64,000 bases of DNA from Amphirosellinia nigrospora. Its lineage: Eukaryota > Ascomycota > Sordariomycetes > Xylariales > Xylariaceae. The notes beneath the pieces are model-generated. The model had not been told where the DNA came from. It saw only the letters and a list, made by a program, of their open reading frames with translations, and ran no database searches. The DNA lies in assembly GCA_004123355.1 (NCBI GenBank), contig SCHM01000002.1, positions 5,057,569 to 5,121,568 on the forward strand, given 5' to 3'. The translations under genes and the position numbers were made by a program. How positions within the stretch are numbered: the first letter of the stretch is position 1; each line of letters opens with the position of its first letter. Shown in pieces: positions 10,543 to 23,808 of this stretch.

Positions 10543-13500
10543 TTACTCCCAATCTCCAAATTCGCCGGCCCCATATGGGTTCCATTCCTGTCCAGGATAC
10601 GAGGTAGCAGTCATCATGGGCATACCATCATCATCGTCGTTGACGGCAGCGAGCTCGACCGGCTGATCGACGAGGATCTTCTCCTCGGGCTCCATATTCA
10701 TAATAGCCGTGGCGGGCTGCTGCTGTGGGGAAGAGACAGACGCCGAATCCTTCTCCTCCCCGGTTGTGGCCGTGTTAGTAGTAACGGTGGTAGCCTCATC
10801 AGGTTCCGAGTCAGGTCCCTCGAGGAAACTCGTATTATCTTCCTCAATGACGGCTGCACTGACACCAGCACCAGCACCCGCCGCAACACCAAGCCCAACT
10901 GCGACGGGGCTCGTGAGCCCACGTCCCTTCTCCGAGCCTGCGTATTTCGTATTCCCGGACTCCTGCGCCGCCGTCGTAGTAGCATCGGGGGTAGAGTTGA
11001 GCCGCGGTGTGGCGTCGTAAATATCCTCGCTCGCGTGTCGGACGTGGCTATTAGCGCGTTCAACATCAACTCCGAGGGTCTGCTCTGAAACCTGGTGAAT
11101 CGGCCCATGATGACGTCCCGGCGGCTCCGGGCTGACGGTTAGCGTGCGATCGGCGGGTTTCTCTGGGCTTCCGAAGGGCGCGTCACGCCCGCTGCTCACA
11201 TGTCTTGACATTCTACTCGTCAGACGCGCGGCGTCCGGGGACCGGAGGAGCCCGCTTGCGGCGGCGGTGGGACTTTGTGTAGATGGTTTGCTAGCTTCCT
11301 GGGATGGAACTTGCGTAGAAGGATCAGGGCCTGGTTTACGGGTGAGGTTTGGTGAGTTGAGTTGGAATGCACCGACTGGGGCGGTTGTGGTTGCAACTGG
11401 GTTATGGGAGGGATATGCAAAGACTGAGTGGACGATGTTCCACTGCTAGCGGCACTGTCAGAGATTGAGACGGCTCGGACGCTCGGTGGCAAAACTGAGT
11501 TTGGCATCGGATTGGGCTGTTGGATAGGCACGGGGTTCTGCCCAGTCTGTGCCGTTCCTGTCCAGCTCATATTAGACTGAGCTTGTGAGCCGGGACTTGG
11601 ATTCTGCTGAAACCGTTCCCCGTGTGCTTGGCTCTGCTGCACCTGTGGGGTCTGAACGAGCTGGGTCGGCATTTGGCTCTGTCCTGGCGGAGACATTTGA
11701 CCGGATGGGTACACGGGCTGTGGTTGCTTAAATTGCTGAGGGAGCTGATTATGGGCCACGTTTGATTGGAATTGTTGAGGGGTGGGAGAAGGGGTTTGGC
11801 TTGGCCCCTGAATTGGAGGCTGTTGAGGCGCACCCTGATATGGGATATTATTAGGTATGCCCTGTGGGAAAATCTGAGGAGCGCCGGGGACTGCTCCGGG
11901 AGGTAAACCCTGTGGCTGAGATTGCATCAAACGTGGATCCCATTGCCGCTGTGGAAACCCTGGCTGCACTCCTTGTGGAAACTGCGCGTATTGAACAGAT
12001 GGATGGGTAGGGCGACCAGCATTATAAGACGAGAAAGCCAGCATGCCACCAGAACCATATCCATGTACAGCTTCGTATCCTCGGGGATAGGCACTTGATC
12101 ATACTGAGGCTCGTTCCCCTGTTTCCCAGCCGCTGCCGGGCGTTGCATATGAGGTGGCACAGACCCGGCTCCTGGGATCATGGCTTGGGGGATTTGGCCA
12201 CGCCCACCTTGCATGATCATGCCCGGCGGTATTTGTCCTCGGCCGGCTTGTGCCTGCACCGCCATCGGCATCCCTTGGGGAGGCATTTGGCCGAGCTGGC
12301 CCCTACCGGCTTGCATTTGCTGGGCAGGTATTTGTGCTGGGATCGAACCTCGACCCCGCCCAGATTGTACTGGAGGTATTCGAACTTGTCCCGGCGGAGT
12401 GCCTGAAGACCCCTGCATGCCACTGGGGCCAGGCACTCCTCCCGGGACTGCTGGGCCGGGCGCACCCGGCCGCATGGCCTGTTGTGCTATCTGCGGGCTT
12501 GTTTGGGGGCGTGGGTGGATGTAGGCGCCTCATTTTGTTTAGAACTTCGCTTGAAGGCGCCGAGAAACTTGGAAGCCGCACTTTTCTCTTTGTTGGGTTG
12601 GGGCTGGGCCGCCGGCTTGCCACCATCATAAGCCCCAAAAAATCTGGATAATTTCCCCTGGTCTACTGAAGGCACCGGACTACTAGGAGCACGAGGCGGC
12701 TGCATACGGGCCGCAGCGGATGGAGACGCCAGAGGAGGAACCGACGGTCGAACGCCGTTTGGACCCCATACTAGACCGTTCGGGGCGCCATTGGGTCCGG
12801 AGGCGTTCATTGGTCCGGTTGGGCTAAGACCATTTGGGAAAACGCCGAGACCTTGGCCGGAGTCTCGCGGAGCAGGAGAATCACGAGCGAACTGATCCCC
12901 TTGCAGCCGAGGAGAAGACGAATGGTTCGACTGTGAAGGTACAGGAGACGGTTCTGGAGAGGGGAGTGATGGTTGACGCGCGTCATTTAAGCCCCCGGAT
13001 GACTCTCTGTGGGTGCTCTGTTGGACATACGACAGTTGACTGGGTGCTCGTTCGCCCGGTCTCGGAGACGGTGATCCTGTGCGTTCTGACCGCATCGCAG
13101 CGGCTGGAACAGCTGGTGTCATGAAATGCCCATCTCTAGAGTTGCCAGACCCAACTGGTTTTCTATTCGGGAGGATCGAGGCACTGCTACCGAGTTTCCT
13201 ATAGCCGGTCTTTCAAGGGCGAATCATCAGAAAGTTGCGGCGAAGTCTGCGATGCAATCATACTAGCGTTCTGCAATTCCATTTGACTTGGCCTATGCCC
13301 TAATGGGCTGGGGCCCGCCTGCTGTTTGAAAGGTCCTTGAGATCCTTGGGGCGACGGCATACCAGGTCGTTGGTTAGGAGATTGTTGACTGCCAGGAATA
13401 CTTTGGCTCGAGGAGACAGTGATTCCAGAAGGCCGGCGGATGGTGATCATTTGTGCCTTTTGAAGGGATGGGATGGGTTGGGCCGGATCCTGGAATAACG

Positions 13501-16229
13501 GCGGTGATGGGGACGGACCCGGGGGGCCACGTTGGGCCTGAGGCTGCCCGGCAAACATTGGGTGGGGGCCCAGTGGTTGCCCAGTTTGCCCAGGGCGGAA
13601 CGAAGCATATGCAGGTTGGTTTGAAGGTTGCGGAGGTCGTTGACCGGGTGGCGGTGTCTGCTGAGGGGTTGCGGTTTAATATCCTTGGTTTTGTTTCCTT
13701 GCTTATGGAACAATCCACCTAAGAACCCGCCAGCAGAGCCCTTCTTCCCACTCTCTTCACTCCTTACCTGTTGAATCTGACCTGGATGGGGCCTGCGGTA
13801 CTGGCTCGTCCGACGCCCATGAAAGGAGGCGGGCTTGTCGCCGTAGGCTGTCCCATCTGCGAAGGATGAGGTTGCACCGAACCTTGGGGCCCAGGCGGAT
13901 ATGCTTGCCATGAGAGAGCCGAATGGTCCTGGTTGGGGTGGGCGGTCCAAAGAATGAGACTGGTGGTCTCTGTTGTCCCCTGCACTCCCGGCGGCGCTAT
14001 GATATTTTGAGGTGGACTTTGCATCGAGTGCCTAGCTTCGTAAATGGGCTCTACCCTCACTGGTTGATCATCCTTCACTCCCTCTTTCGCACCTCCACCC
14101 CCTTAATCATGCCCTTCAGCTCAGATAGTCGCTTCTTAGGCGGCATATTGTCCCTCGAAGTTGGGAGCGACACTTGATCAGAGTCGTCAAAAGTCGGGGG
14201 TCTCGTCACACCTCCAGCCGGTTTGGGTTTAGTTTGAGAATGCGCCATATTTGCCACGGATGCGAAGATATTCATCTTCTTCTCTGGGGCTGCATCAGAA
14301 GAACCCTGTTTGCATTGCAGCTACACTGCTTGAGTTACGCCGATGACCTAAATTAAATAGCGGCCTGAGCCTCGTCTTCCTTTGTCGTTCACGTCCTCAC
14401 TCGGAACGCTTGAAACTGAGACTTGGTCAACACGTACTAAAACATAAGGTCAGCCATCCAACACAAAAAGGAGAGAGGAACACTGTGATTGAGGAAAGAA
14501 GTACACACCGCTCATAGTTTCCTTAGACAACGACGCATCATCAAAGCTGGCCCTGGGTCTGGCACCACCATTCGAACCACGTAGGAGGGGATGTTGCCGG
14601 AGTGGCACCTGAGCTTGCCCTTGTTGAAACGCCTGTTGCTGCGCAGGATTAGGAAAAAGTGCAGGGTAGCGCATTGCTGCCGTTGGCGGCACAGGGTTAC
14701 TTGCGTTCCGCGGACGTGTCTGAACCGGCGGTGAGAGAGCACCGCCGGGATTCGACGGCGGCAGGCCTTCCTCGGTCTCCTTATCATACGCCGAGTAGGT
14801 CTGTGGGCCGTTGGCTGAACGGTTCCGGTTGGAAGGGTTCAGGGGCGAGATAAGATGCGACTCTTGCGCGGTCCACTGACGGCCGCCAGGCAGTGAGATG
14901 ACGGTTTGACCACGGCCGTTGACGGTCATGTGGCCGGGTGCACCCTGTTGACCGGTCGGACTACCTCGGCCCATCATCATCTGCTGTGTCTGCATCTGGC
15001 CGATCGGGGCTTGAGGCATGCCGGGTTCGCCGGGCGATCCGACGGCAGGCCCGGGTCCGTTAGGCTGCTGTGACATGGCTGGCTGGTTCAGACCATGAGG
15101 ATTTGGGTTTAGATTCATATTTGGCGGCACAGAGTTGTGCGGGGGAGGGTGAAATGATGCGCCCTGGGCCGCAGGTAATTGGCCATGGTTGGTTTGCTGG
15201 GCCGTCTCTGCGGGCCCCGGAGGCATTGGCGGCAGTGGAGGCACTGGCGGGATGTCGTTCTCAATTGGCGACGGCACTGTGTCGCCGTCCTCATCTGCCA
15301 CACCCTTCTTCCGCGTCAGGTCGAACGTCGATGTACGACGAATGGGCGGCAGCGGCGTAAAAGACGATGCTGTGGCATTCATGAGCTCGTCCGTCTGTTG
15401 CGGCTGCTCCGAGCTGCTTGGCTCGTCAGCCGTCATGACGGCCGCCATCATGTGATGCGACTCGGGATGTGAGTTGTTAGTAAACTTGGAGATAGTTGAT
15501 TCCCGTGCTGTAAATCTAAACCAATCGTCGGATCTCTCATCAGTCAGATGCGCCACATCATGAGCAACAGCGCTCGTTACGGCAGCGAAGACAGAGCGCG
15601 AGGGCGAAGTAGCGGCGGGTGTTCAGAGGTGTCAGCCGCACGTAGGCTGACCTCGAAATCCCTATCGTCTAGTACCGAGGCGCCAGCCGATGAGTGCGAG
15701 GTCGGCTGGCGATTTAGAGCAGTCAAACGAGTCAGTGGCTGAGTAATAGCAGGCAATCGAGCTGTGGCTTCGTCGCCGCGCTCCAAACTACGAAAATTAG
15801 GCGTCGAGGAGCGTGTCTCGGAAATAGGAGAGACTATGTCGTCCGTTTGGACAGGTAAACGAGGGATTGACAGCACAGCATCAGATGTGGCCGGGGTGGG
15901 AGAGGCTGCGGCGGAGAGGGAGTAATTATCCCCGTCGCGCGTAATGAACGAATCGAAGGGCGAGAGAGAGATGGATGAGAGTGACACGGCTAATGGTGGC
16001 AAGCGAGGGGGCTGAGACGGAGATGGGTTACGATAGGGTTGATGGGTTTGGGCTAAGCGAATTTGTGCATATGGATCTGAATACGCATGAGAATGAGGAT
16101 GAGTGTGAGGGTGAGGATGAGCTGGTGATGACACAGCAGCAGCTGGATCTAGATCTGGATTCACGTGTTTTTGGAGAGGCGACGGCGGCGATGGGGCACG
16201 AGCTGCTGGCCCTGATTGTTACTAGTATG

Positions 16230-16266
<37 letters not shown>

Positions 16267-16807
16267 TTGGTGTGGTACTGGCTCTGGCTCTCCTGGTGCT
16301 GCTGCTGCTGAAGGTGATGAGCATGCTGCCTGTGAGATTGGGATGGATCAAGCTGGCGCTGTTGGTGTGCCCCGCTAGATCGGATTGGGCATGGACAGGG
16401 ACCTGGGCCGGGGTCTGGGGCGCCGGCTGGCCTGTAGAAGCCGTAGGGCCTGAGTAGCGCTGCTGGCGTCCCCAGTTTTTATTGCTATATTTGTGCCCAT
16501 GAGAATGAGAATGGGGGTCTTCGTCGTTAGTCCCTGTCCCGGCTGTCCTTTTTCGTTTTTGTAGTTCTACTGGCGTTGCTGCTGGAATGGGATCCCCTAT
16601 GTTGGCGTACCCGGATCCACGAGAAACTAAGCCAAGAGTGTGTTTATTATCCATGGGTTTGGATATTATTTTGTAGTAGCTCCCGCTATCGTGAGCCCGG
16701 CTTCTGCTACTGGACCCCGTTTTGCCGTCTCTTCCTTCGTTCGTGTCGCGCACGGGTCCCGACAGCCTGGCCGCCGCTGTTAATACCCTCGATGCTGAAA
16801 AGTGCAC
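10543..16807 (-). CDS. Very large disordered Pro/Gln-rich protein (about 2,000 aa), many frame breaks
   Basis: One long minus-strand gene assembled from consecutive frames of matching composition. Two introns are visible: 15516-15580 (65 nt; GTAACG, CTGAC, TTTAG) joining ALSSLP to FTAREST, and 14348-14508 (161 nt) joining KETMSG to HRRNSSSVAA. Ten single-base losses, mostly in G/C runs, separate the frames: 16370-16373, 16193-16196, 14080-14082, 13816-13818, 13665-13668, near 13198-13206, 12505-12509, near 12060, 11378-11381 and 11237-11240. One opposite shift lies near 14300. With these, coding length is a whole number of codons. Composition is Pro, Gln, Ser and Gly, with a (Gln-Ser)n tract at 16229-16266. 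Recurrent short basic/aromatic motifs stand out: LSELKGMIKGV, GGFLGGLFHKQ, LSRFFGAY, KFLGAFKRSS and SPLKDRLYRKLGSSAS. It ends with an acidic stretch and EWNPYGAGEFGDWE. Start unresolved: the frame opens without an ATG near 16807. Function unknown; perhaps a cortex or scaffold protein. Confidence 0.65.
16229..16266. repeat. Hexanucleotide GGCTCT tandem repeat
   Basis: About six copies of GGCTCT. On the minus strand it codes an alternating Gln-Ser tract in the frame judged correct. A shorter partial copy follows at about 16280-16290. Confidence 0.85.
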
Positions 16808-18528
16808 CGATGCAATCCCCCTGTACCTGTATCAATTGATATTTGCTGCTTGAGGCCTGTCTTCACCTCTCGTTTTCATCCGTCCTTGGTGATGCGAATC
16901 TTGGCGTGACACAAGCGACGGTGTACCACGTGAATAGCGGCCGAGACCAAACGACAGTCACCAACAAAAAGCCGCCGAAGACGAGTGTTGGCGAGTTTGG
17001 TCTTAAGTAAGTACCACTACTACCCAGACGAATCGCAGCCGATGCCTGGACAACAGTGTCAAAAAATAAAGCTCGCCGTACAATCCCTGTCGGTCATCTA
17101 CGATGGCGGGGTCAGTCGGTCCTCTGGCTCCTAGATAGCGTAAGGGAAGTCTGAAGATGTCGAAGTGAAGCATATATCCATTTTTGCTTCGAGGAACATT
17201 GGCGATATCCCGGAGAGAGGACCGAGCCGCTATTAATACCTGCGCCTCTCATTCTGCAGGGCCTATCAGTCAGGCGTGCAGCAGAGTCGCAGCGAACCGA
17301 CGCTGCTACCTACCACTTCCAAGGCAGTCCAGTAAGGCAAGACAGGGGGACGAGCGCCAGGAACGGCCATGCTGCACAGCTGGATGGCGGGGTGTTCATC
17401 GGACGAAATACCCAGGTAATGGTGAAAATGATAATAATAATACTACTACTGCATCGTACCGCTAACCATCCATTGAAAATCTACCGTGACACAAAGGATT
17501 GCGGCAAAGCTGGGCTGCTAATACAGTGGTTCGCCTCGTATGTGCTATACATATGCCCTCAGATGCCGTGTAATGTCAGTTATTTCGGGGGGTTCTATTA
17601 GCTTTTCATACTGGAGATGATGAACAGTCAGCGAGCCTTTCCAGTTCCAAGTGAAGCCGAGGCAGCCGTGAAAAGAGCGGTCCATCTACAGGCATGGGTA
17701 GCTAAAGGCGTCTGTCTCTCCAAGGCACAACTTGTTTTATTCGATTTGACCATGAGACAATCCACGAGGTTAGGCGATATGAACCTTGATGAACCTTGGT
17801 CGAAGGTGAGTCGCCCGTTTGAGGCGCTTGGTATCAACACATAACCGTCAGTAGCGAGCTTCTGTTGTGAGACAACTTCGGTATACTGCAGGCGACAGCT
17901 GAGGTGTGGAACAGCGGCAAGATAGTGGCGTGGCACGACTGACGTGCTCCTGAGTGGCTGGAAGTGAAGACTGAACACCGTGTGGGGGTTGAAATCAGGT
18001 ATGGAGATCAAGTATACGCTTGCACAGAATCTAATCCAGGTAGTCCGCCGTTGCCTAACATCAACGCGGGAGTACACAGACTGCAGCTCTGCCGGTTCAG
18101 GATGTCCAGCGGAGGTTAGGTACTAATTCCGCATTCACACCCTTGTCAGCAACAAAGGAACGGGCAATTTCCCTAATGCCCAATAGGAAATCATCATCGC
18201 TATAGCCATACACGCATATTAACACGTCCAGCCCATTTCGTCAGCTCAGCCAAGTAACAGGAGCGGCAAGTTCAACAACCGCCAAATCTCGCAATTTTGG
18301 TGGCTCAATGCGATGCAATGCCATCGCATGTGCAACGCGAAGGTTAAAAATAATAGAAATACTCAAATCCATTCCATTCATTCATGATGCTGTCCGAAAA
18401 AAAAAAACCCGAGTACCATTGCAAACAATGCCACCTCACCGCCACCCCAGATTACATCATTACTAACCTTATCGCCTCAAGTTTGGTTTCATATTGCCAA
18501 GATGATAACTCAGCAACGAAGGTCCAAG
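16808..18528. other. Intergenic, 1.7 kb, between the two large disordered-protein genes
   Basis: Expected to hold the promoter and 5' UTR or first exon of the gene to its left and the 3' UTR of the one to its right. Short open frames on both strands have no recognisable motif. Confidence 0.45.
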
Positions 18529-21500
18529 TCAGAAAAACGCCTTGTCGCCGGCAGCTCGCTCGCGGAGTTTGTTCTTGCCCTTGTTGAACAACTTCATCCC
18601 TGACTTCATTCCCTTGTTGCCGAACGCACCTGCGACATGGAGGAGCTCCTTGCTCTTTGTTCCCACTTGGTTGGCCGAGGCACCGAAGCCGCTTGACGAA
18701 CCCGCCATGAGTTGTTGCATATTCCCTATCGACGACCTTCTGGGATGCGATGCTGCCGTGCCAGTTTTGTTGGCAGTCTGAGAAACACCTGGTGCTCCGG
18801 ACACCGGCTGTGCGCCGGGTTTGGAAAGGAACGACGAAGCGTTATACGTCCCAACGGACGTGTTATATGACGCGCCAGTATCGGTGTGCTCAGGCTGGCT
18901 TTGCAAATAATTCAACCAATCCGAGAGACCAGAATCCATGACGTAAAACTGCTCCCGCGTCTCGTTGAACTTCTGGACACGCTGGTCATAAGTTCCAAGG
19001 TTCAGAATCTCGCGAAACGGCGTCGGGGCTGCCTGCCGTTCCGTGGGACCAGCATCCGGCACTACGACTACGGGTGAACCACCTCCAGCCTCCTCTTCCG
19101 GTGCTTGGGCCAGGGCGGGATGCTGCTCGGATACGCTAGATGTCGTGGATTGTGTATCTCCAATGAGCACCTTTTCCTTTTCGTCAGCGAGAGAGAGACG
19201 TGCAATATTTCGTTCTTCGGACGCAGGTTGGAGCGGCCTTGCACCCACGAAAGAAATCGGGGAGGGTGATTCAATTGCAGCCAAAGAAGCATCTTCTGGG
19301 CCGCGGCTGCTGACATCTGAAACCTGGTGAGAAATTGTCACAGTTGGTCCAGTCCCAGCATGCAGAGAATCGGAAACCGGCGAAACCGCGTTTGTCGTGG
19401 CATTGAGTTCCGCGCTCGTGGCGCCTTGGGTATGAGCCAATGACTCAGAGGGAAATATGGACACGGCTGGTTTCGATTCGACAGGGCTTAGACTCACTTC
19501 CTCCGGCCCTTGTTGCCATGAGAATCGCCTTGGCCTTGTTGTGTTTTCTGGCGCAGGGCTTTTTGCCGAACTTAGAGGTGCCGGTTGAGCAACTGACATA
19601 TCTCGGGGTTCAGCTGCGGACCTATGTTCTGCTTCGGCGGATTGATTCAGGGCCATGATGGACTCCTTAGCTGCCTGGCTTACTTCTTGTAATGATTTCT
19701 CCTCGCCAAGTGACAAATAATCATCATAAACCCCAGCTAGATATGTGCTTTCCCGAGCCAAATCGTCTGGGGTCGGCTCCGCGTCGGAATCGCCCCTGCC
19801 TAGCAAGCCACTTGAACTAGGTGAGATAGGTGTAGGGCTCAGTGACTTAATAATTTCTTCCCGTAATTTATCACTCTCTTTTTCTGGCGATGTAGTCTCG
19901 ATTGTGCTGATAGTGGACTGACGTGGCTGAGCTGATGACAGAATGATATCCGGCTGTCCTGGTTGAGCTCGATTGGGATTGAGCGGTGCAGTCGGCGAGA
20001 CCTCTGAACCAATAGCGGGAGCAGTGGTGGGCTGACCGACCGATGAGGTTGGAATCTGCGGACTCCTGTCTTCAACTGAGGTTGCTATTGTCGATGTCGG
20101 GTGTGACGACGGTTGGGCAAGGGAGGTTACCGTTGTCAAAGGTGGGAGAGATTGAGGGGTCGCGTGGTGCCCCCAGAAGCTAGCGCTTTAGGACTCATAG
20201 AATCGCTCTGTTTCCCGGCAGCGCTCCCAGGGTCTCCAACCCCAAGCTGGTTCGCTCCGTTGGTGTTTAAAGTGTAATGGGGAGTGTTAATTGTTGGCGG
20301 CGAACCTAGATTCTCCGTCGCTTGGTGTGTACCAACAGGCTCCGTGAGAGCCTTCGGTTCCTGCTTTTCTAGAGGTGTAGGCTGTTCAGATGGCGTAAAA
20401 ACAGTCAAACTTTCTGAGACCCATCCGCCTGGGATCTGGGGGCGAGTGCTACTAGGCTGCGGCCGAGTCGTTTCAATTTTCCTCTCTTTCGCAACTTCCA
20501 ATTTGTCGTCGGCTACGGAGATTGGGCCAGGCCTGGCTATGGCCTCCTCCAGGGCACGGGGCGCTTGTTTCGTAATATCATCAGTGGTCAGTGTCGTCGC
20601 ATTCATTTCATTCTGGAGCGACCGCGGCTCCTCCGACGGGCTTAGTAGTTTGGGGCTGGTCTGAGACCCGAAGCCGCCGGAACTCGAGAAGAAGTCATCG
20701 CCAAAACCAGATAATCGCGTGACGATAGGGAGCTGCGGACTCGTAGAGAAGCGGCGGCTTTTCATCAGATCAGCCTTTACCTCGTCACTGGGTCCGTTCT
20801 GCGGCTTGGAAAGTTCGGGATTCGACGCAGCCGGCCCCTGTGATACGGACGACTGACCCGTCGGGGCCCTCACGAGAAAGCCGTCCATCCCATATTCGCT
20901 TCTTCGCTCGGCGACGGGCGCTAAAGTCGACTTTGGGGCACGGGCAGACTCCGATCCATCATGGCTCTCGAAGCTTAACCGCCGACGCTGTTCCCCAGAC
21001 GAGCGAAATTGAGTTGGAGACGATGTCCCCTCAGCCCGACCAAGTAGACTATCCAGGCTCGGACGCCCCGATTCCATGGACAAACGCTCTTTCTCTTTTT
21101 CTTCTCCCATTCTCTTATAAATCTCAGATGGTCTAACAAGCGGCAGTGTCTTGGCCGCTGGGGCGGGGCCTCCACCCGGAGATGCTGATCGCTGTGCTAC
21201 CCAGGGTCGATTATTGGAGCTAGAGCCTGGTCGGGAGTCCGGTTTAGGGGCGGTTTTGTTCTCGAGATTGGGGCGGTCTTGCTGGCCCATGCTACTCTTA
21301 CGAGGCGGGAACCGGGATGGTGTGGACGCGGGCCCTGCGCTTTGGGGGCCCGGAGGCACGTTCGCTTGGGAAGAGGTAGCGGTGGGATAGGCCGACTCGA
21401 TGGCGTACGGCGGCGGCGTCGTCGCGGGAGCGGCTGGCAGGGTCTGGACATGCAGGAGCGGGGGCCGGTAGCGTTACGAAGTGCGGATGAGCCAAACACA

Positions 21501-21793
21501 CGAGGGTTGGCGTTGGAGGGAAGAGAGGCTACAGCAGGCTGAGAGAAGGTGCGTGAAGAGGGCAGTTGGTGGCCGGCTGGGCCGAATTGTCGCGGACCAG
21601 TCGGCCGGGCAGCAGGAGGCGGCAGCGGTTCGGGTTCGGCATCGTCGTGGTCATCGCCGTCGTCGTAGTCATCGTAGTCATTCCCCCAGTCATCACCATC
21701 ATAATTCTGGACTTTTGCCTCGACCCATTTCCGCGTCTTCGTCCGGTTGACATTCGCTTTGTAAGAGGCGTTGGTCGCCCTACACGTAATCAT
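18529..21793 (-). CDS. Large disordered Ser/Pro-rich protein (about 1,088 aa), two frame breaks
   Basis: Starts near ATG 21793. The N-terminus has a conserved basic block, SYKANVNRTKTRKWVEAK, followed by YDGDDWG and an Asp-rich patch. Then come long low-complexity regions, with an island at PSEIYKRMGEEKEKERLSME and AERRSEYGMDGFL. The C-terminus is conserved-looking and basic: VAGAFGNKGMKSGMKLFNKG, then KNKLRERAAGDKAFF. Two single-base losses break the frame: the G-run 21460-21464 (C-run in the coding strand) and 20156-20159 (likewise). Restoring one base at each gives exactly 1,089 codons. I recognise the N-terminal block and the KGKNKLR-type tail as a conserved ascomycete protein without assigned function. 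An upstream ATG at 21806 would begin MADRHDY but hits a stop at once, so the first codons are uncertain. Confidence 0.72.
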
Positions 21794-22467
21794 GGCGGTC
21801 AGCCATCACGATACGAAGTTTCGAGCACTCAAGCAGCAGCGCATTCACCGAGGTGGCGGGGGGCTGGTGGCGAATACTAACGCTGAGGCGGGAGGCATTG
21901 CCCCTCTGCGGACATTACTATACGATCCCGAATCCATGGGCGGCTAGCAACAAGCTCATAGCATGTCCTCAAGAAGCCAACCGCTGGTGGTGTTGTGGAC
22001 TCGGACAGGAGGAAATAACTCTTGAAGACGGGATGGCGGCCAACCCCGGGAGATTGAAAAATATACTTAGTCACGAGAAGAGGAACGGGGGGAGGAAGAC
22101 GAGAAACAAGGAACGGCAGTCCGGCGTTTAAGTCGGATGGATATGTGAACATGGGACGAGTACACGGCAGCAAAAAGACCGGCCCGAGACACCAGAGGCC
22201 GAATAAAAAGTACAGAGTACAGACCGAGTATCAGGCTATTATAACGATTAAACTAGGTCAAAGGGCGCAAATACATTGGACCAAATAAACGAAGGCTGGT
22301 CGATAGGGATACATCAATCGACCTCGGCCGAGCAAGAGGAGCAGGATGAGGATGAAGATGAAGGAATAAGATACGTAGCAAGGTACCGACTTGCGTCGAG
22401 TGAACAGATGATGGTGATGAATTAAAAGTGGCCCTCCAGCGGCGTTTCGTTTTGTTTCGTACAATCA

Positions 22468-22500
22468 TGTTTTTAGTCTGTTTTTAGTCTGTTTTTAGTC
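22468..22500. repeat. Three perfect tandem copies of an 11-bp unit
   Basis: TGTTTTTAGTC is repeated three times head to tail, about 0.7 kb upstream of the large disordered-protein gene. Could be a simple slippage tract or a multi-site motif. Confidence 0.9.
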
Positions 22501-23179
22501 GAGGGGACGTGTGACGCTACGCAATGCTAGCCGATCTAAGCCGATCTAGGTATGTGGTCGAAACTGGGGTGGTTCCACTTGCCATAGAATTGCCTAGGTA
22601 GGTTATGTCGATGGGCTAGCGGCATCTGTGTAGAACGGACTTACTAAGTGCCCGTTTGTGTACATTGTCGCTTCTATGCCGGCGCCTCAAGTTGCATTAG
22701 GTTCGTACCTGACAAAGACACGCACAGTTGCCGTAGGTTTCACCGTGCTCCAATGTATCATAATGGGCATTTCACTTGGACTAGTACCTAACCTAGGCCT
22801 AAACTAACCGTAACAAACGGAGTTTGCAATGCCGTCGATAATTGCTTATTATAATCATAACGGATTAAGGTATTCTTCAAAGCCCCTAACAAATAGGTAA
22901 TCCACAACGAGCACTTATGCCAAAAAGTCCATTAGAGAAATTATGTGAGGGCATTACAAAGCAATTAAGATAAATATAGCAAAGTTGAGGAGATCGTGTT
23001 TTCGAAATATTACATACCAATAATCAGGAAGCAGCGAGGCTTCTCCGACCAGGAGTTCAATAGATTATGATATTTTATCCTCGTGGAAAATCTTAGTGGC
23101 AAAAGAAAACAGGTTTCAATTGTCCAAGTTCATAGCAAGAGTACGTCCACTATTGATTTCATAAGGGCTTAGAGAGAGG

Positions 23180-23400
23180 GCTTGGAATAGTTCAATTGAG
23201 TAATGATCAACTAAAGTGCCAAAGGTGCCATGAAGATATAAGTTTATATTCTCCAGGTAGAACGATTCCGTGCTTTTTGCTGCTTGGATTTCGTCCTATA
23301 TTTTCTACGGCTTCCTGGACCTCCGTATATTCGTGTAGCCGGAGTCTGTGTGTCTGGGTGATCTATGTCAGCCATAGGTAAGCACTAAGACTTACGACAA
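23180..23400. repeat. Diverged dispersed repeat, copy 1
   Basis: Aligns along its length, in the same orientation, with 60977-61190. Shared segments include GAGTAATNATC, CCAAAGGT, GTGCC/ATGAAGATAT, GATTCCGTG and CGGAGTNTGTG. The spurious short peptides encoded by both copies also resemble each other. Too diverged for me to name the element. Confidence 0.6.
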
Positions 23401-23808
23401 CTTCGTACGACTGCTTCAGCCTCGTAGGATAACATTTAGCAAGCTCCGTGTGTGTCATAACCTCACTATCAGAGTATGGGGTGTATATTGATATCTGTTG
23501 TTGCGCAGAGAGTCTAGGAGTCTCTGGGGCTACCCCCTGGCTATATACATCTAGGTCCTTTGTTCCTAGGGCCGTAAGTCCCACGGAGTCTATATGAGGC
23601 TTGGGAAGGTGAGTGTTTTGGTGTGCTAGACAAGGTATCGTGAGATCAGGAGATGCCTTGTGACAGTGTGAGATCCGTGTGATAATCTAGCACATGATAA
23701 CTCGAATGACCAAAAAGTGAAAATGAATGTATAAATTTGTTGACTTCCGAGTGTACGTTACTAAGGATGTGGTACTGAGTATATGTAACTTTGTTCATCA
23801 TTATATAT

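Larger units (their letters stand above)
21794..23808. other. Intergenic, 2 kb, flanking the repeat block
   Basis: Promoter side of the large gene on the left. Apart from the 11-bp triplicate and the diverged dispersed repeat listed separately, I see no coding signal. Confidence 0.5.

Noticed and set aside
15516-15580. Another single-base loss between ALSSLP and FTAREST
   Set aside because: A 65-nt intron with GTAACG donor, CTGAC branch and TTTAG acceptor accounts for the frame change exactly.
10543-16807. Several separate small Pro/Gln-rich genes
   Set aside because: Consecutive frames on one strand join at single-base losses or well-formed introns, keep the same composition and sum to whole codons, so one large gene fits better.
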